This document shows positions 9,211-18,632 of a stretch of DNA of 64,000 nt, piece after piece. How positions within the stretch are numbered: position 1 is the stretch's first letter; every line of letters starts with the position of its first letter. Source of the DNA: Halothiobacillus sp. 15-55-196 (GTDB lineage Bacteria > Pseudomonadota > Gammaproteobacteria > Halothiobacillales > Halothiobacillaceae); contig NCKC01000001.1 of NCBI GenBank assembly GCA_002282715.1, positions 45,989-109,988 of the forward strand. Direction: 5' to 3'. The notes under the pieces were generated by a model. That model saw only the letters and a list, made by a program, of their open reading frames with translations. It was not told where the DNA came from and did no database searches. Made by a program: the position numbers and the translations under genes.

Positions 9211-9930
9211 TTAACGCCAATCCTTGAGTGAGGATTTTAGCCGCAGGATAGCCTTGTTTTGAATCTGGCAAACGCGGGATTCAGATACGCCGAGAACCGC
9301 ACCGATTTCTTTCTGATTCAATTCATCGACGTAGTAGAGCGACATCACCAATCGCTCGCGTTCGGGCAGGGCCGCAATATGCAGGGCAAGGTCTTCATGA
9401 AAACGCTCATGGCCCAAGTGCTGATCGGGTTGATCCCGGTGATCGACCACATCGATGGTTTCGTTGTGCTCTTCGCCACCGGCGTCAAGTGGGGTGAGGC
9501 GCACCTGAACCGAATCGTTCAATGCTTCGTAATACTCATCGAGGCTGATACCCAGAAGTGCGCACACGTCGGCATCCTTGGCCTCGCAACCTGTCCGTGT
9601 TTCGATTTCGTGCACGGCCTGGGCGATTTCCCGATGTCGCCGGTGTACGGAACGCGGCGCCCAGTCGTTGCGACGCACTTCGTCGAGCATGGCCCCACGA
9701 ATGCGGATACCGGCATAGGTTTCAAACGAAGCACCCTGGGTGGCGTCGTAATGATTGGATGCTTCGAGCAGACCGATCATGCCCGCCTGAATCAGGTCTT
9801 CCGCCTGAATATGGTCAGGGAGTCGGTTCATCAGGTGGAAAGCGATTCGTTTCACCAGGCCCGCGTGTTCGGCGACCACCGTTTCGGCACCACCACGCTG
9901 CACATTGGTGTACATGGCTCGTACATTCAT
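9211..9930 (-). CDS. fliA: Flagellar sigma factor FliA (sigma-28)
   Basis: 239-residue sigma-70 family factor for late flagellar and chemotaxis genes. Region 2 is visible around residues 20-90 (HAGLVKRIAFHL, QAEDLIQAGMIGLLEA, TYAGIRIRGAMLDEVR). Region 3 follows, then region 4 with the DNA-binding helix-turn-helix near the end (LNQKEIGAVLGVSESRVCQI). Length is normal for FliA. Its stop is 85 bp before cheY, with a FliA-type promoter between them. Its ATG overlaps the flhG stop by one base. The anti-sigma factor FlgM is not in this window. Confidence 0.97.
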   Translation of the reverse strand: MNVRAMYTNVQRGGAETVVAEHAGLVKRIAFHLMNRLPDHIQAEDLIQAGMIGLLEASNHYDATQGASFETYAGIRIRGAMLDEVRRNDWAPRSVHRRHREIAQAVHEIETRTGCEAKDADVCALLGISLDEYYEALNDSVQVRLTPLDAGGEEHNETIDVVDHRDQPDQHLGHERFHEDLALHIAALPERERLVMSLYYVDELNQKEIGAVLGVSESRVCQIQNKAILRLKSSLKDWR

Positions 9931-10760
9931 TAGAAAGCTTCTATATCCATTTCTGAATTGAGGAGTCGTTCAATGAAAAACTGCAGGTGCCCCTGCACAC
10001 CACGCGGCTCGGGCCAACGACCGATCTGGTCGGCCATTTCGACGAAAGCGCGGGATGACCGCGCACCGCCGAAGACTTCAATGACCGGCTTCTGACGTTG
10101 AATCGCACGACGAAGATACTCGTCGAAGGGCACCGAGCCCAAGTGAATCAGCGTCACATCCAGGAAACGGCTTGCCGCCACGTTGAGCTTTTCAAACAAA
10201 CGTCGACCCTCGATCGCGTCACGAACCATATTTGCCACGACCTGAAACCGTTGAACGCCATGATCGCGCGACAGCACCTTGATCATGGCATAGGCATCGG
10301 TGATCGACGCCGGCTCATCGCAGACAACGACGACGACATCATTGGCTGCCTGCGCAAAACGGATCACAGAATCGGCAATGCCGGCGGCCGTGTCAACCAC
10401 CATGATATCAACCGGGCGTTGCAGTCCGGCAAAAGCGTGGATCAAGCCCGTATTTTCGGCTGCGGACAACTCCGCCATGTGCTTGATTCCACTGGCAGCG
10501 GGCAGAACACCAATGCCTTGCGGCCCTTCGAGCACAATATCGTCGAGCGAGGCTTCCCCCGAAAGCACGTGGCTGAGATTCTGACTGGATTTGAGCCCCA
10601 GCAACACATCCACATTGCCCAAACCGAGGTCGGCATCCATCAACACCACCCGCTGCCCACGTCGGGCCAGGGCGACCGAGAGATTGACCGACACATTGGT
10701 TTTCCCGACACCGCCTTTGCCGCTGGTCACCGCGATCACGCGAACAGGTTGGTTTTGCAT
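9930..10760 (-). CDS. flhG: Flagellar number regulator FlhG (FleN), MinD-like ATPase
   Basis: MinD/ParA-type ATPase of 276 residues that limits the number of polar flagella and antagonises FlhF. A deviant Walker A lies at residues 11-22 (VTSGKGGVGKTN), the switch I-type VLMDADLGLGNVD near 37-49 and a Walker B-like VVDTAAGI near 125-133. An amphipathic C-terminal segment is typical of membrane-targeted MinD relatives. It sits between flhF and fliA, the standard order in polar-flagellated gammaproteobacteria. A 54-bp gap to flhF contains an inverted repeat. Confidence 0.93.
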   Translation of the reverse strand: MQNQPVRVIAVTSGKGGVGKTNVSVNLSVALARRGQRVVLMDADLGLGNVDVLLGLKSSQNLSHVLSGEASLDDIVLEGPQGIGVLPAASGIKHMAELSAAENTGLIHAFAGLQRPVDIMVVDTAAGIADSVIRFAQAANDVVVVVCDEPASITDAYAMIKVLSRDHGVQRFQVVANMVRDAIEGRRLFEKLNVAASRFLDVTLIHLGSVPFDEYLRRAIQRQKPVIEVFGGARSSRAFVEMADQIGRWPEPRGVQGHLQFFIERLLNSEMDIEAF

Positions 10761-10782
10761 GAATCTCTGCCTGAAAAAGAGG

Positions 10783-10806
10783 GTCAGGTCTCATCGAGAA
10801 CCTGAC
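10783..10806 (-). other. Inverted repeat between flhF and flhG
   Basis: The 54-bp gap between the flhF stop and the flhG start contains GTCAGGT...ACCTGAC, a 7-bp perfect stem that can extend by three more pairs across one bulged base, with a very short loop. There is no T-tract after it, so it is not an obvious terminator. A role in RNA processing or in setting the FlhF:FlhG ratio is possible but unsupported. Confidence 0.35.
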
Positions 10807-10814
10807 ACGGAAAT

Positions 10815-12275
10815 TTACGCCCCGACCGACCAGGAAACGGACTTGCTGCCGGGGTGCGATGCTTCGGCACGTGCTCGTTCGTCTTGGCCAAGTTCGATGG
10901 CCTGCTTGATCATATCGGCTGCGACCGGATACCACAGATCTTCCGGCACCCGCTGGCCGACACCGGCGCAAACCAACGGCAAACCGCCGTGAATCAGGGC
11001 GGCCAAGGCGCCACCGAGCAGGACGGTCTCATCCAGCTTGGTCAAAATCATACCCGCAAGCGGCAACACTTGAAAACGGTTAATGGCATCGACCATCGCG
11101 CTGTACTGCGCCTGCGCCGACAAGACCAGCAAAACGTTCAGCCGCTCGTTGATGACCGGCAGATTCTTCAATGCATCCATCATGTGCATGTCACGCGGGG
11201 ACATCCCGGCCGTGTCGATCAATACCAGGCGTTTGGACGAAACCGCGGGCAACAATTCCGCCAGATGCTGCTCGTCACGAGCGACATGCAGGGGAACGTT
11301 CAAGATACGGGCGTAGTTGCGCAGTTGCTCCTGAGCACCGATCCGGAACCGGTCCGTGGTGATCAGTGCAACAGAATCCCGCCCGTGGGTGAGCACTGCC
11401 TGTGCCGCTATTTTGGCCAGTGTGGTGGTCTTGCCCACACCGGTCGGCCCGATGAAGGCAAACATCCCACCCTGCATGAAGGCACTTTGCGCCGGTGTGG
11501 CGATTTTTTCCCCGAGTGATTTGAGTGCGGCGGATAAAGCTCGATCCGGCGCCTTTCGTGCGGCATCCTGCGCCAATTTTTTGGCCAAGCCCTTGGGAAT
11601 GCCCAGGGTTTCCAGTCGCTCGCAGGTTTCCAGTTCTGCGGGGTGAGCGGCACTGTACCGATGCCATTCCAGCACGTCGAGCTGTCGCTCGAACAGTGCC
11701 CGCAACTGCCCCACTTCGGCCTTGAGCTCGTTGAGGGCTTCGGGCGGCCTGGTATCGGAAGTTTCGCTGCGCCAATGACCACGCAAATCTCGCGGCTCGG
11801 CTCGTGACGCTGAGGATTGTGCCTTGCTGGAAGAGTTGACTTGCTTTGAGTCGTTGAACTCGGCCAAGGCTTCGGCAAACGGATCTTGAATCGGATCTGC
11901 CGCCGAAGATAAACCTGCGGGCACGCGCGCGGACGCTTGTTCCGCTACCGGAGGTTGTTCCTGCATTTGTCGCCGCTGACGGGCCGCCAATAAGTCGGCG
12001 GTCACTCGATTGGGTTCGGTCGCAACGGCGGATTTTTCCGAAGATATATGTGAAGGTGGCGCCAGATCAACCGGTGAACTGCCAGCCACTCGATACGGCG
12101 CCTGTCGGCCCGCATCACGGCGAATGGCTTGCTCATCAAAATCGATGGCCGCAACCAACTCCACACCCTCCGGGCAGGGACGATTGGACAGGATCACCGC
12201 GTCGTCGCCAAATAATTGACGAACCTGCCGCATGGCCTCCCGCATATCACCTGCAATAATTCGCTTGATTTTCAT
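10815..12275 (-). CDS. flhF: Flagellar placement GTPase FlhF
   Basis: SRP-type GTPase of 486 residues that localises to the cell pole and sets the site of flagellum assembly. It has an N-terminal basic B domain (KIKRIIAGDMREAMRQVRQ), a variable low-complexity linker (about 70-190), an N helical domain (about 190-265) and the G domain with G1 FIGPTGVGKTTTLAKIAA near 273-290. Also visible are ALITTDRFRIGAQEQL, LIDTAGMS and ILTKLDET. It lies between flhA and flhG, and length and order are typical. Together with FlhG this argues strongly for a polar flagellum. Confidence 0.95.
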   Translation of the reverse strand: MKIKRIIAGDMREAMRQVRQLFGDDAVILSNRPCPEGVELVAAIDFDEQAIRRDAGRQAPYRVAGSSPVDLAPPSHISSEKSAVATEPNRVTADLLAARQRRQMQEQPPVAEQASARVPAGLSSAADPIQDPFAEALAEFNDSKQVNSSSKAQSSASRAEPRDLRGHWRSETSDTRPPEALNELKAEVGQLRALFERQLDVLEWHRYSAAHPAELETCERLETLGIPKGLAKKLAQDAARKAPDRALSAALKSLGEKIATPAQSAFMQGGMFAFIGPTGVGKTTTLAKIAAQAVLTHGRDSVALITTDRFRIGAQEQLRNYARILNVPLHVARDEQHLAELLPAVSSKRLVLIDTAGMSPRDMHMMDALKNLPVINERLNVLLVLSAQAQYSAMVDAINRFQVLPLAGMILTKLDETVLLGGALAALIHGGLPLVCAGVGQRVPEDLWYPVAADMIKQAIELGQDERARAEASHPGSKSVSWSVGA

Positions 12276-12328
12276 ACCCTAGCTCCCTCGTGCTTGATGC
12301 CGGCCCCGTAAACCGCCAGCGAACGCCG

Positions 12329-14455
12329 TTAAGCGACCGCTCGCTGATTCCCGACACTGGCCACGACCTTGATATCTTTGTTGTCCGGTATTTCGTTGTA
12401 GCTCAATACATGTAACTGTCGAATGGAGTAACGCACCATTCGTGCCAACCAGCTACGAATTTGCGGGGCGACCAGCAAAATGGAGGGTTGCCCCACCTGC
12501 TCCTGCTTTTCCGCCGCTTCACGCAGGGATTGATGCAGGCGTTCGGCCAGACCCGGCTCGATACCCGGCGTGCCGTCCTGCCCCCCATTGGGCCGCTGTG
12601 TCGAGTTGAGCAAAAGCTGTTCTAGCTGCGGGTCGAGCGTGATGACCGGCAGGGTGGGCGACAGGCCGTTGATGTGCTGAACGATCATCCGGCCTAGGGC
12701 GATCCGCACGACTTCGGTTAATTGGGAAACATCTTGCGTATGCTGCCCGTGACGCGCCAACGTTTCGGCGATGGTTCGAATGTCGCGAATCGGCAACCGT
12801 TCTTCCAGCAGGTTACGCAGCACCTGAACGATCGTGGTCATCCCGAGCGTTTTCGGCACCAGATCCTCGACCAGCTTGGGCGCGCCCTCCTTCAAGGTAT
12901 CGATCAGCTGCTGGGCTTCTTCATAACCGAACAGATCGGCGGCGTTCTCGGTGAGAAGCTGCGACAAGTGCGTCGCGATGACGGTGGCAGGATCAACGAC
13001 GGTATAGCCCATGGCCTGCGCGTGTTCCTTGGTATTGCGCTCGATCCAGTACGCTTCGAGACCGAATGCCGGGTCGATGGTCTTGATGCCCGCGATCGGG
13101 CCGGAAACCTGACCGGGATTGATGGCCATATCCCGGTCTGCATAGATTTCTGCCACGCCCATCGGCACCCCGTTGATGCTGATTCGGTATTCACCCGGTT
13201 TCAGATCGAGATTGTCGCGAATATGCACGGCAGAAACCAGAAACCCCAGATCCTGCGATATTTTCTTGCGTACGCCCTTGATCCGCGGCATGAGTTGCCC
13301 GCCTTGGTTGCGATCGACCAAGGGGATCAGGCCGTAACCCACTTCAAGCCCGATCACATCGACTGGCGGCACATCGTCCCAAGTCAATTCTTTCAGTTCC
13401 GGTTTTTTATCGGGAACCGCCTGCTGCTGGGCTTCTAGCTGAGCCTTTTCCTGCTTCTTGCGTGCAATCAGGTAGGCACCCGTGCCTGCGAGTGCGGCAA
13501 GCGTCAAAAAAGCGACATTCGGCATACCGGGAATGACGCCCAGTCCAGCCATGAGCCCGGCAGCCACACCCAACACGCGTGGGTCGGAAAACATCTGGGT
13601 TTGAACCTGCTTGCCCATATCCTGCGATGAAGCCACCCGCGTCACGATAATGGCGGTAGCAGTCGAGATCAAAAGTGATGGGATCGTTGCGACCAGACCG
13701 TCACCGATGGTCAGCAGAACATAGGTTTGCGCGGCTTCTCCGAACGGCATCCCATGCTGCAACACACCAATGAGCAGACCACCGAATACGTTGATGAAGA
13801 CAATCAGAATCCCCGCAACCGCATCCCCGCGGACGAACTTGCTGGCACCATCCATCGAACCGTAGAAGTCGGCTTCGGAGGCGACTTCTTCACGCCGGAG
13901 TTTTGCCTGTTCCTGATTGATGATGCCCGCGTTCAGATCCGCGTCGATCGCCATCTGCTTGCCGGGCAAGGCATCCAGGGTGAAGCGCGCGGTCACTTCG
14001 GAAACCCGGCCAGCGCCCTTTGTGACCACAACAAAGTTGATCAGCATCAGGATGATGAACACGACGATACCGACTGCGTAGTTGCCACCGATGACAAACT
14101 CACCGAATGAACCGATGACATGACCGGCTGCTTCCGGGCCATTCTGGCCGTGCAAGAGCACAACGCGGGTGGATGCGACGTTCAAGGCCAGCCGCAACAG
14201 GGTCGCCATGAGGATGACGGTTGGGAATACGGCGAAATCCAGCGGCCGCATCACGTAGATGGTGACCATCAGGATCACGATGGAAAGCGTGATATTGAAG
14301 GTGAACAAGGCATCGAGGGCCAGTGGCGGCAGGGGCACGACCACCATGGCCAACAGCATGACGATAATCAGCGGCGGGCCGATGCCCTGACCGCGGTAAC
14401 TGCGGATACCCTGCCCCGCAGAGCGCCAGTCCAGTGATGCGAGTAATGCCTTCAT
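12329..14455 (-). CDS. flhA: Flagellar export gate protein FlhA
   Basis: Inner-membrane component of the flagellar type III export apparatus (708 residues, normal length). The N-terminal half has about eight membrane helices and the conserved FHIPEP-family signatures (TFNITLSIVILMVTIYV, AVFPTVILMATLLRLALN). The conserved cytoplasmic loop GRVSEVTARFTLDALPGKQM lies near 155-175. The C-terminal cytoplasmic domain (about 360-708) docks chaperone-substrate complexes. It is encoded next to flhB and flhF, with a 53-bp gap to flhF and 24 bp to flhB. Confidence 0.97.
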   Translation of the reverse strand: MKALLASLDWRSAGQGIRSYRGQGIGPPLIIVMLLAMVVVPLPPLALDALFTFNITLSIVILMVTIYVMRPLDFAVFPTVILMATLLRLALNVASTRVVLLHGQNGPEAAGHVIGSFGEFVIGGNYAVGIVVFIILMLINFVVVTKGAGRVSEVTARFTLDALPGKQMAIDADLNAGIINQEQAKLRREEVASEADFYGSMDGASKFVRGDAVAGILIVFINVFGGLLIGVLQHGMPFGEAAQTYVLLTIGDGLVATIPSLLISTATAIIVTRVASSQDMGKQVQTQMFSDPRVLGVAAGLMAGLGVIPGMPNVAFLTLAALAGTGAYLIARKKQEKAQLEAQQQAVPDKKPELKELTWDDVPPVDVIGLEVGYGLIPLVDRNQGGQLMPRIKGVRKKISQDLGFLVSAVHIRDNLDLKPGEYRISINGVPMGVAEIYADRDMAINPGQVSGPIAGIKTIDPAFGLEAYWIERNTKEHAQAMGYTVVDPATVIATHLSQLLTENAADLFGYEEAQQLIDTLKEGAPKLVEDLVPKTLGMTTIVQVLRNLLEERLPIRDIRTIAETLARHGQHTQDVSQLTEVVRIALGRMIVQHINGLSPTLPVITLDPQLEQLLLNSTQRPNGGQDGTPGIEPGLAERLHQSLREAAEKQEQVGQPSILLVAPQIRSWLARMVRYSIRQLHVLSYNEIPDNKDIKVVASVGNQRAVA

Positions 14456-14479
14456 TTCTTATCCTTATTTGGCCGGAGT

Positions 14480-15616
14480 CTATGTGGATCGGCCATCCGG
14501 CCCGGCCCGGAATTCATCTGGAACCGATGGATCCGGTCGTTCCGGCGGAGCCGACGCGCCCTTCACCTGGAACACGTAAGCCAGTACTTGGGCGACGGCG
14601 ACATACAAGCCCGAAGGGATTGCGTCTCCCACCTCCACATGAGCAAACAAGGATCGTGCCAACTGAGGTGACTCAAAAAGCGGGACATGATTGGCATTGG
14701 CGATTTTTCGGATCGTCATGGCCATTTCATCGGCCCCTTTGGCGACGACGGTCGGCGCGGCGTCCGAATTCGGCTGATACTTCAACGCGACCGAGAAGTG
14801 AGTCGGGTTGGTGATGATCACATCGGCGGTCGGCACGGCTTCCATCATCCGTCGCTGAGCCATTTGGCGCTGCAACTGCCGTATCTTCTGCTTAACCTCC
14901 GGCTTGCCTTCCACTTCCTTGTATTCATCGATCATTTCCTGGCGGGTCATCCGCAGGCCCTTCTTGTATTCATAAATCTGGAACGGCACATCGATCATCG
15001 CGACCACGAGCAGCCCCAAAGACAGGCCCAGAAAAGACCAACTCAACAATGTGCCGGCGCGTGCCAACCCGGCTTCCAGCCCCATCAGACCCAAGCCGAC
15101 AAAGTCCTTTTCCATTGCTTTGAACAGGCCGATCGCGATTGCGGCTATCAGGAAAAACTTGGCCAAAGTCTTGAGCAACTCAACCAAAGACTTCATGGAA
15201 AACATGCGCTTGAATCCCGGTAATGGATTCAGACGATTGAATTGGGGCGCCAAGGCCTGAGTGGAAAAATTCCAGCCGCCAACCAGAAGCGTCGATGAAA
15301 CAGCCAGCACGACGGCGGCCAGAAAGAAGGGCAACAGGGCAAGAAAACCTTCGGCGAAACTCAAGGCGAGACGATGAAACATCGTCGCCGGGTCCATGAT
15401 CTCGGCACGGCTCAGCGTGAAAGCTTGGCGGAACATTTGTGCAAGACTGGAGAGCATGTGCCCGCCCATCACCAGAAAAACAATGGCGGAACCTGCCGTC
15501 AGCGCCAATGAACCCAGCTCACGCGAGCGCGCGACCTGCCCTTTCTCGCGCGCTTCGCGGAGGCGTTTTTCACTGGGTTCTTCGGTTTTTTCCTGACCGT
15601 TCTCGTTCTCAGCCAC
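14480..15616 (-). CDS. flhB: Flagellar export switch protein FlhB
   Basis: FlhB (378 residues) is the inner-membrane export component that switches substrate specificity from rod/hook to filament. Four membrane helices lie between about residues 33 and 215. The autocleavage motif NPTH is at 270-273, in ADVIITNPTHFSVALKY. The N-terminus GQEKTEEPSEKRLREAREKG is classic for the family. The last 25-30 residues are proline-rich and extend beyond the usual domain. The ATG overlaps the fliR stop by one base. Confidence 0.97.
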   Translation of the reverse strand: MAENENGQEKTEEPSEKRLREAREKGQVARSRELGSLALTAGSAIVFLVMGGHMLSSLAQMFRQAFTLSRAEIMDPATMFHRLALSFAEGFLALLPFFLAAVVLAVSSTLLVGGWNFSTQALAPQFNRLNPLPGFKRMFSMKSLVELLKTLAKFFLIAAIAIGLFKAMEKDFVGLGLMGLEAGLARAGTLLSWSFLGLSLGLLVVAMIDVPFQIYEYKKGLRMTRQEMIDEYKEVEGKPEVKQKIRQLQRQMAQRRMMEAVPTADVIITNPTHFSVALKYQPNSDAAPTVVAKGADEMAMTIRKIANANHVPLFESPQLARSLFAHVEVGDAIPSGLYVAVAQVLAYVFQVKGASAPPERPDPSVPDEFRAGPDGRST

Positions 15617-16392
15617 TAAGGTTGCCTCAACAGATCACTAATAAACTGAAGTGTCTGCTGCAGGAAGTGTTCCAGATTCGGCACCCAGGTCGGGCTGGAA
15701 ACCAGAATCAGGAAGAAGCCGATAAGCAAAGTGGCCGGAAAACCGATCGAGAATATGTTGAGTTGCGGCGCGGCGCGCGTGATGACGCCCATCGCCAGAT
15801 TGACCATCAATAGACTGATAATGACCGGCAAGGCAATCAAAATGGCATTGATGAACATGGACTGCCCGAAACCGACGACACGCCAGAACGTTTCCGGCGA
15901 GAGCCCCACCGGGGCAATCGGCAGCCAGACGAACGAATCCGCCAGCATTTTGACGATCAATGCCGGGCCGTCGAGCGAGATGAACAGCAAGGTGGCCACC
16001 ACCGTGAGGAACTGGGACACAATCGGCACGCTGACGCCGTTTTGCGGGTCAACCGTTTGCGCGAAACCAAGCCCCATGCCCAATGCCATGGATTCACCGG
16101 CGACCACAAATGAACTCACGATCAACCCCAGGACAAATCCCATGGTCACGCCAATGATGATCTGCTGCGCCACCAGCAATATACCGGCAACGGACAATGG
16201 ATCGATCGTAGGGACGGGTGGAAGTGTCGGCGCGATGATCAGGCTGAACACCAAGGCGGCGAGAATACGCCAGCGCTTGGGCACACCCCGCGCGCCGAAT
16301 ATCGGCACTACCATCAGCAATGCAGCCACCCGGACGAGGACCCAGACATAGCTCCCCACCCATCCCATGACTTCCGCTAAGGAAAGGGTCAT
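15616..16392 (-). CDS. fliR: Flagellar export protein FliR
   Basis: 258-residue hydrophobic protein with about six membrane segments, one of the FliP-Q-R core export-gate subunits that form the helical channel. Family features include the VGSYVWVLVRVAALLMVVPIF start and GLGFAQTVDPQNGVSVPIVSQF near 105-125. Position between fliQ and flhB is canonical, with 4 bp to fliQ and a 1-nt overlap with flhB. Length matches other FliR proteins (about 260). Confidence 0.95.
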   Translation of the reverse strand: MTLSLAEVMGWVGSYVWVLVRVAALLMVVPIFGARGVPKRWRILAALVFSLIIAPTLPPVPTIDPLSVAGILLVAQQIIIGVTMGFVLGLIVSSFVVAGESMALGMGLGFAQTVDPQNGVSVPIVSQFLTVVATLLFISLDGPALIVKMLADSFVWLPIAPVGLSPETFWRVVGFGQSMFINAILIALPVIISLLMVNLAMGVITRAAPQLNIFSIGFPATLLIGFFLILVSSPTWVPNLEHFLQQTLQFISDLLRQP

Positions 16393-16396
16393 GACA

Positions 16397-16666
16397 TCAG
16401 CCGATCAGCCCGGGAATTCGATGAAACAGGTCGGTGGTAAAATCGACCAGCAGGTGCAGCATCCACGGGCCTGCCAGCAATATGGCCAGAACCACTGCGA
16501 ACAGCTTCGGGATGAAGCTCAAGGTCATCTCGTTGATTTGCGTCGCCGCCTGGAACATACCGACCAATAACCCTACCGCCAGCGCGGTCAACAGAATCGG
16601 CATGGACAGCAGCAGGATGATGACCATCGCCTGACGGGTAAGATCGAGAACGGTATCCGGGCTCAT
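16397..16666 (-). CDS. fliQ: Flagellar export protein FliQ
   Basis: 89-residue protein with two membrane helices (about 15-38 and 50-75), the standard size and layout of FliQ in the export gate. The conserved GLLVGMFQAATQINEMTLSF loop region separates the helices. It lies between fliP (30-bp gap) and fliR (4-bp gap) in the usual order, which makes the assignment secure despite the small size. Confidence 0.95.
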   Translation of the reverse strand: MSPDTVLDLTRQAMVIILLLSMPILLTALAVGLLVGMFQAATQINEMTLSFIPKLFAVVLAILLAGPWMLHLLVDFTTDLFHRIPGLIG

Positions 16667-16696
16667 CTATCTCTCCTGAAACCAGTTGTCTGGCTT

Positions 16697-17521
16697 CTAG
16701 CTGCCAAGTGGCGCACCCATATAAAAGCTCGAAGCCAGCGTGCCCATGATCAGCGTCCAGCCATCAACCAGAACAAAGAGCATGAGCTTGAAGGGCAAGG
16801 ACACGATCATGGGCGAAAGCATCATCATCCCCATCGACATCAGGACCGATGCCACGACAAGGTCGATGATCAAAAACGGAATGAAAATCAAAAAACCGAT
16901 CTCGAAAGCGGTTTTCAGTTCCGACGTGATGAACGCAGCCATCAGGACGGTGTACGGCACATCCTTTGGCGTCTCAAAGGCCGGGTAATGACCAATATTC
17001 TGGAACAATGCGATATCCGACTGGCGGGTCTGGTTGAGCATGAATGTTCGCAGGGGTTCCGCCGCTTTTTCAATGGCAACATTCGCCGTAATTTTCTGAT
17101 CCATATAGGGTTTGATGCCCTCGTCATAGGACTTTTGAAACACCGGCGCCATGATGAACAGCGTCAGAAAAAGCGCCAGACCGATCAGTATCTGGTTCGA
17201 TGGCGTTTGTGTCAGTCCCAACGCCTGGCGCATCAAGGACAGCACGATAATGATCCGGGTAAACGAAGTCATCAGCAGCAGCAACGACGGCAGCAAAGTC
17301 AGTACCGTCATCAGTGCCAGAATCTGCAGGGTCAGGCTGTACTGGGTTTGAGCGCCATCTGTCGTCAGCGTGACCGCCGGCAAACCCGGTGCGGCCATCG
17401 CCTGGGTCACCACGGGCGCGGCATGAGCCAGATTCGTGGTGCAGAAAAACAAGCCCGCAATCAACAACAAGAGCCACCCGAAACGAGATGCAAGCAGTCG
17501 GCTCATCTTTTCGCTGCTCAT
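16697..17521 (-). CDS. fliP: Flagellar export protein FliP
   Basis: Core export-gate subunit of 274 residues. It begins with a cleavable-looking signal sequence (about 1-34, ending in AHA-A), as in most FliP proteins. Four membrane segments follow with typical family sequences such as [34 protein letters not shown] and the C-terminal [20 protein letters not shown]. An alternative start five residues downstream is possible. It is 10 bp downstream of fliO and 30 bp upstream of fliQ. Confidence 0.96.
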   Translation of the reverse strand: MSSEKMSRLLASRFGWLLLLIAGLFFCTTNLAHAAPVVTQAMAAPGLPAVTLTTDGAQTQYSLTLQILALMTVLTLLPSLLLLMTSFTRIIIVLSLMRQALGLTQTPSNQILIGLALFLTLFIMAPVFQKSYDEGIKPYMDQKITANVAIEKAAEPLRTFMLNQTRQSDIALFQNIGHYPAFETPKDVPYTVLMAAFITSELKTAFEIGFLIFIPFLIIDLVVASVLMSMGMMMLSPMIVSLPFKLMLFVLVDGWTLIMGTLASSFYMGAPLGS

Positions 17522-17531
17522 GGGGCATTTC

Positions 17532-18134
17532 TCATTGGCTGCTTTCCCGTTTTACACCGGAAGTATCCACCGTTCCGCCCGCCGACGGACTCTGAGGCAT
17601 ATGATTTTTCATCAGTTGCGCGAAAGCTCCTTCGAGCGGGTTGGATTTTGAAATCACATCCGGCGACAAGGGCGGATCGACCCAGCCCAGCGGTTCGATG
17701 TGGCCTTGCGAGACGCCCAGCAGCATCTGTCGCTCACCAACCGCAATCAGCAGGACGCGCTCACGAGCGCCCACCGGCATTTGCGCCAGCACATTCAACG
17801 GGTAGCTGCCCGTGCGTCCATTGAAGCGCCCCGTTCGCTTGAGCAACCAGACGACGACGAACATCAGGGCGAGCACAATCACCAGGCTGAAAACCAGCTT
17901 CAACAGATAGCCGGAACTCAATGGATCAAATAACCCGGGTTTGGGGCTGATGGGGCTGGCTACTGATTCAGCCGCATGGTTTACGGCGGGTGTTGCGGGT
18001 GCCACTTCGGCGGCCAATGCGGCAAAAGGGTTGCCGATCATGAAAGCCAAAGCCAGAAAAATCAGGTGCAGGGGCAATCGCCGTTTCGCATGGAAATAAC
18101 GTCGTAACCACCCAGCGAAGGAATCGCCACGCAT
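17532..18134 (-). CDS. fliO: Flagellar biosynthesis protein FliO
   Basis: FliO assists assembly of the FliP ring. There is a hydrophobic signal/anchor around [15 protein letters not shown], an alanine/proline-rich spacer, a second membrane helix ([20 protein letters not shown]) and a C-terminal cytoplasmic domain with [17 protein letters not shown], the conserved FliO strand. From the ATG at 18134 the product is 200 residues. A TTG at 18176 overlapping the fliN stop (TTGA) would add 14. Both have weak ribosome-binding sites, so the start is uncertain. FliO is poorly conserved, and position between fliN and fliP supports the call. Confidence 0.85.
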   Translation of the reverse strand: MRGDSFAGWLRRYFHAKRRLPLHLIFLALAFMIGNPFAALAAEVAPATPAVNHAAESVASPISPKPGLFDPLSSGYLLKLVFSLVIVLALMFVVVWLLKRTGRFNGRTGSYPLNVLAQMPVGARERVLLIAVGERQMLLGVSQGHIEPLGWVDPPLSPDVISKSNPLEGAFAQLMKNHMPQSPSAGGTVDTSGVKRESSQ

Positions 18135-18172
18135 CAAGACAGCCCGCTGCAGGCGGAACGCAAACTTCCGAC

Positions 18173-18592
18173 TCAACGCAGTTTTCTCAGACGCTCGGCG
18201 GGACTGATGACATCGGTCAGGCGTATGCCGAACTTCTCGTTGATCACCACGACCTCTCCCCGGGCGATGAGGGTGCCATTGACCAGCACGTCCAGCGGTT
18301 CACCCGCCAACCGGTCAAGTTCGACGATCGAGCCCTGATTGAGTTGCAGCAGGCTCCTGATGTTCAGGCTGGTACGACCGATTTCCATGGAAAGCGTGAC
18401 CGGCACATCCATCAACACTTCAAGATTAATGGGGTTTTCTTTGCCATTCGATTTGCCAGCCGACTCGAACTGATCCAGCGGGGGAACCGTGCCCCCGGAC
18501 TTGTTTTCGCCAGACTCCACCTCAGCCTGTTCGGCCATCGCCGCAGCCCAATCGTCCATTGAATCGTCAGTTTGTTCGGTATTTTCTGCCAT
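18173..18592 (-). CDS. fliN: Flagellar motor switch protein FliN
   Basis: 139-residue C-ring protein. An acidic, glycine-rich N-terminal extension of about 60 residues precedes the SpoA/FliN domain, which contains NLEVLMDVPVTLSMEIGRT and LNQGSIVELDRLAGEPLDVLVNG (split here by a short strand). The C-terminus GIRLTDVISPAERLRKL is typical. FliN with FliM and FliG forms the rotor switch and helps dock the export ATPase. It is 40 bp downstream of fliM. Confidence 0.96.
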   Translation of the reverse strand: MAENTEQTDDSMDDWAAAMAEQAEVESGENKSGGTVPPLDQFESAGKSNGKENPINLEVLMDVPVTLSMEIGRTSLNIRSLLQLNQGSIVELDRLAGEPLDVLVNGTLIARGEVVVINEKFGIRLTDVISPAERLRKLR

Positions 18593-18632
18593 GTCTTTAT
18601 CCTTAACTTCAGGTCACGCGTTCACGACGCGA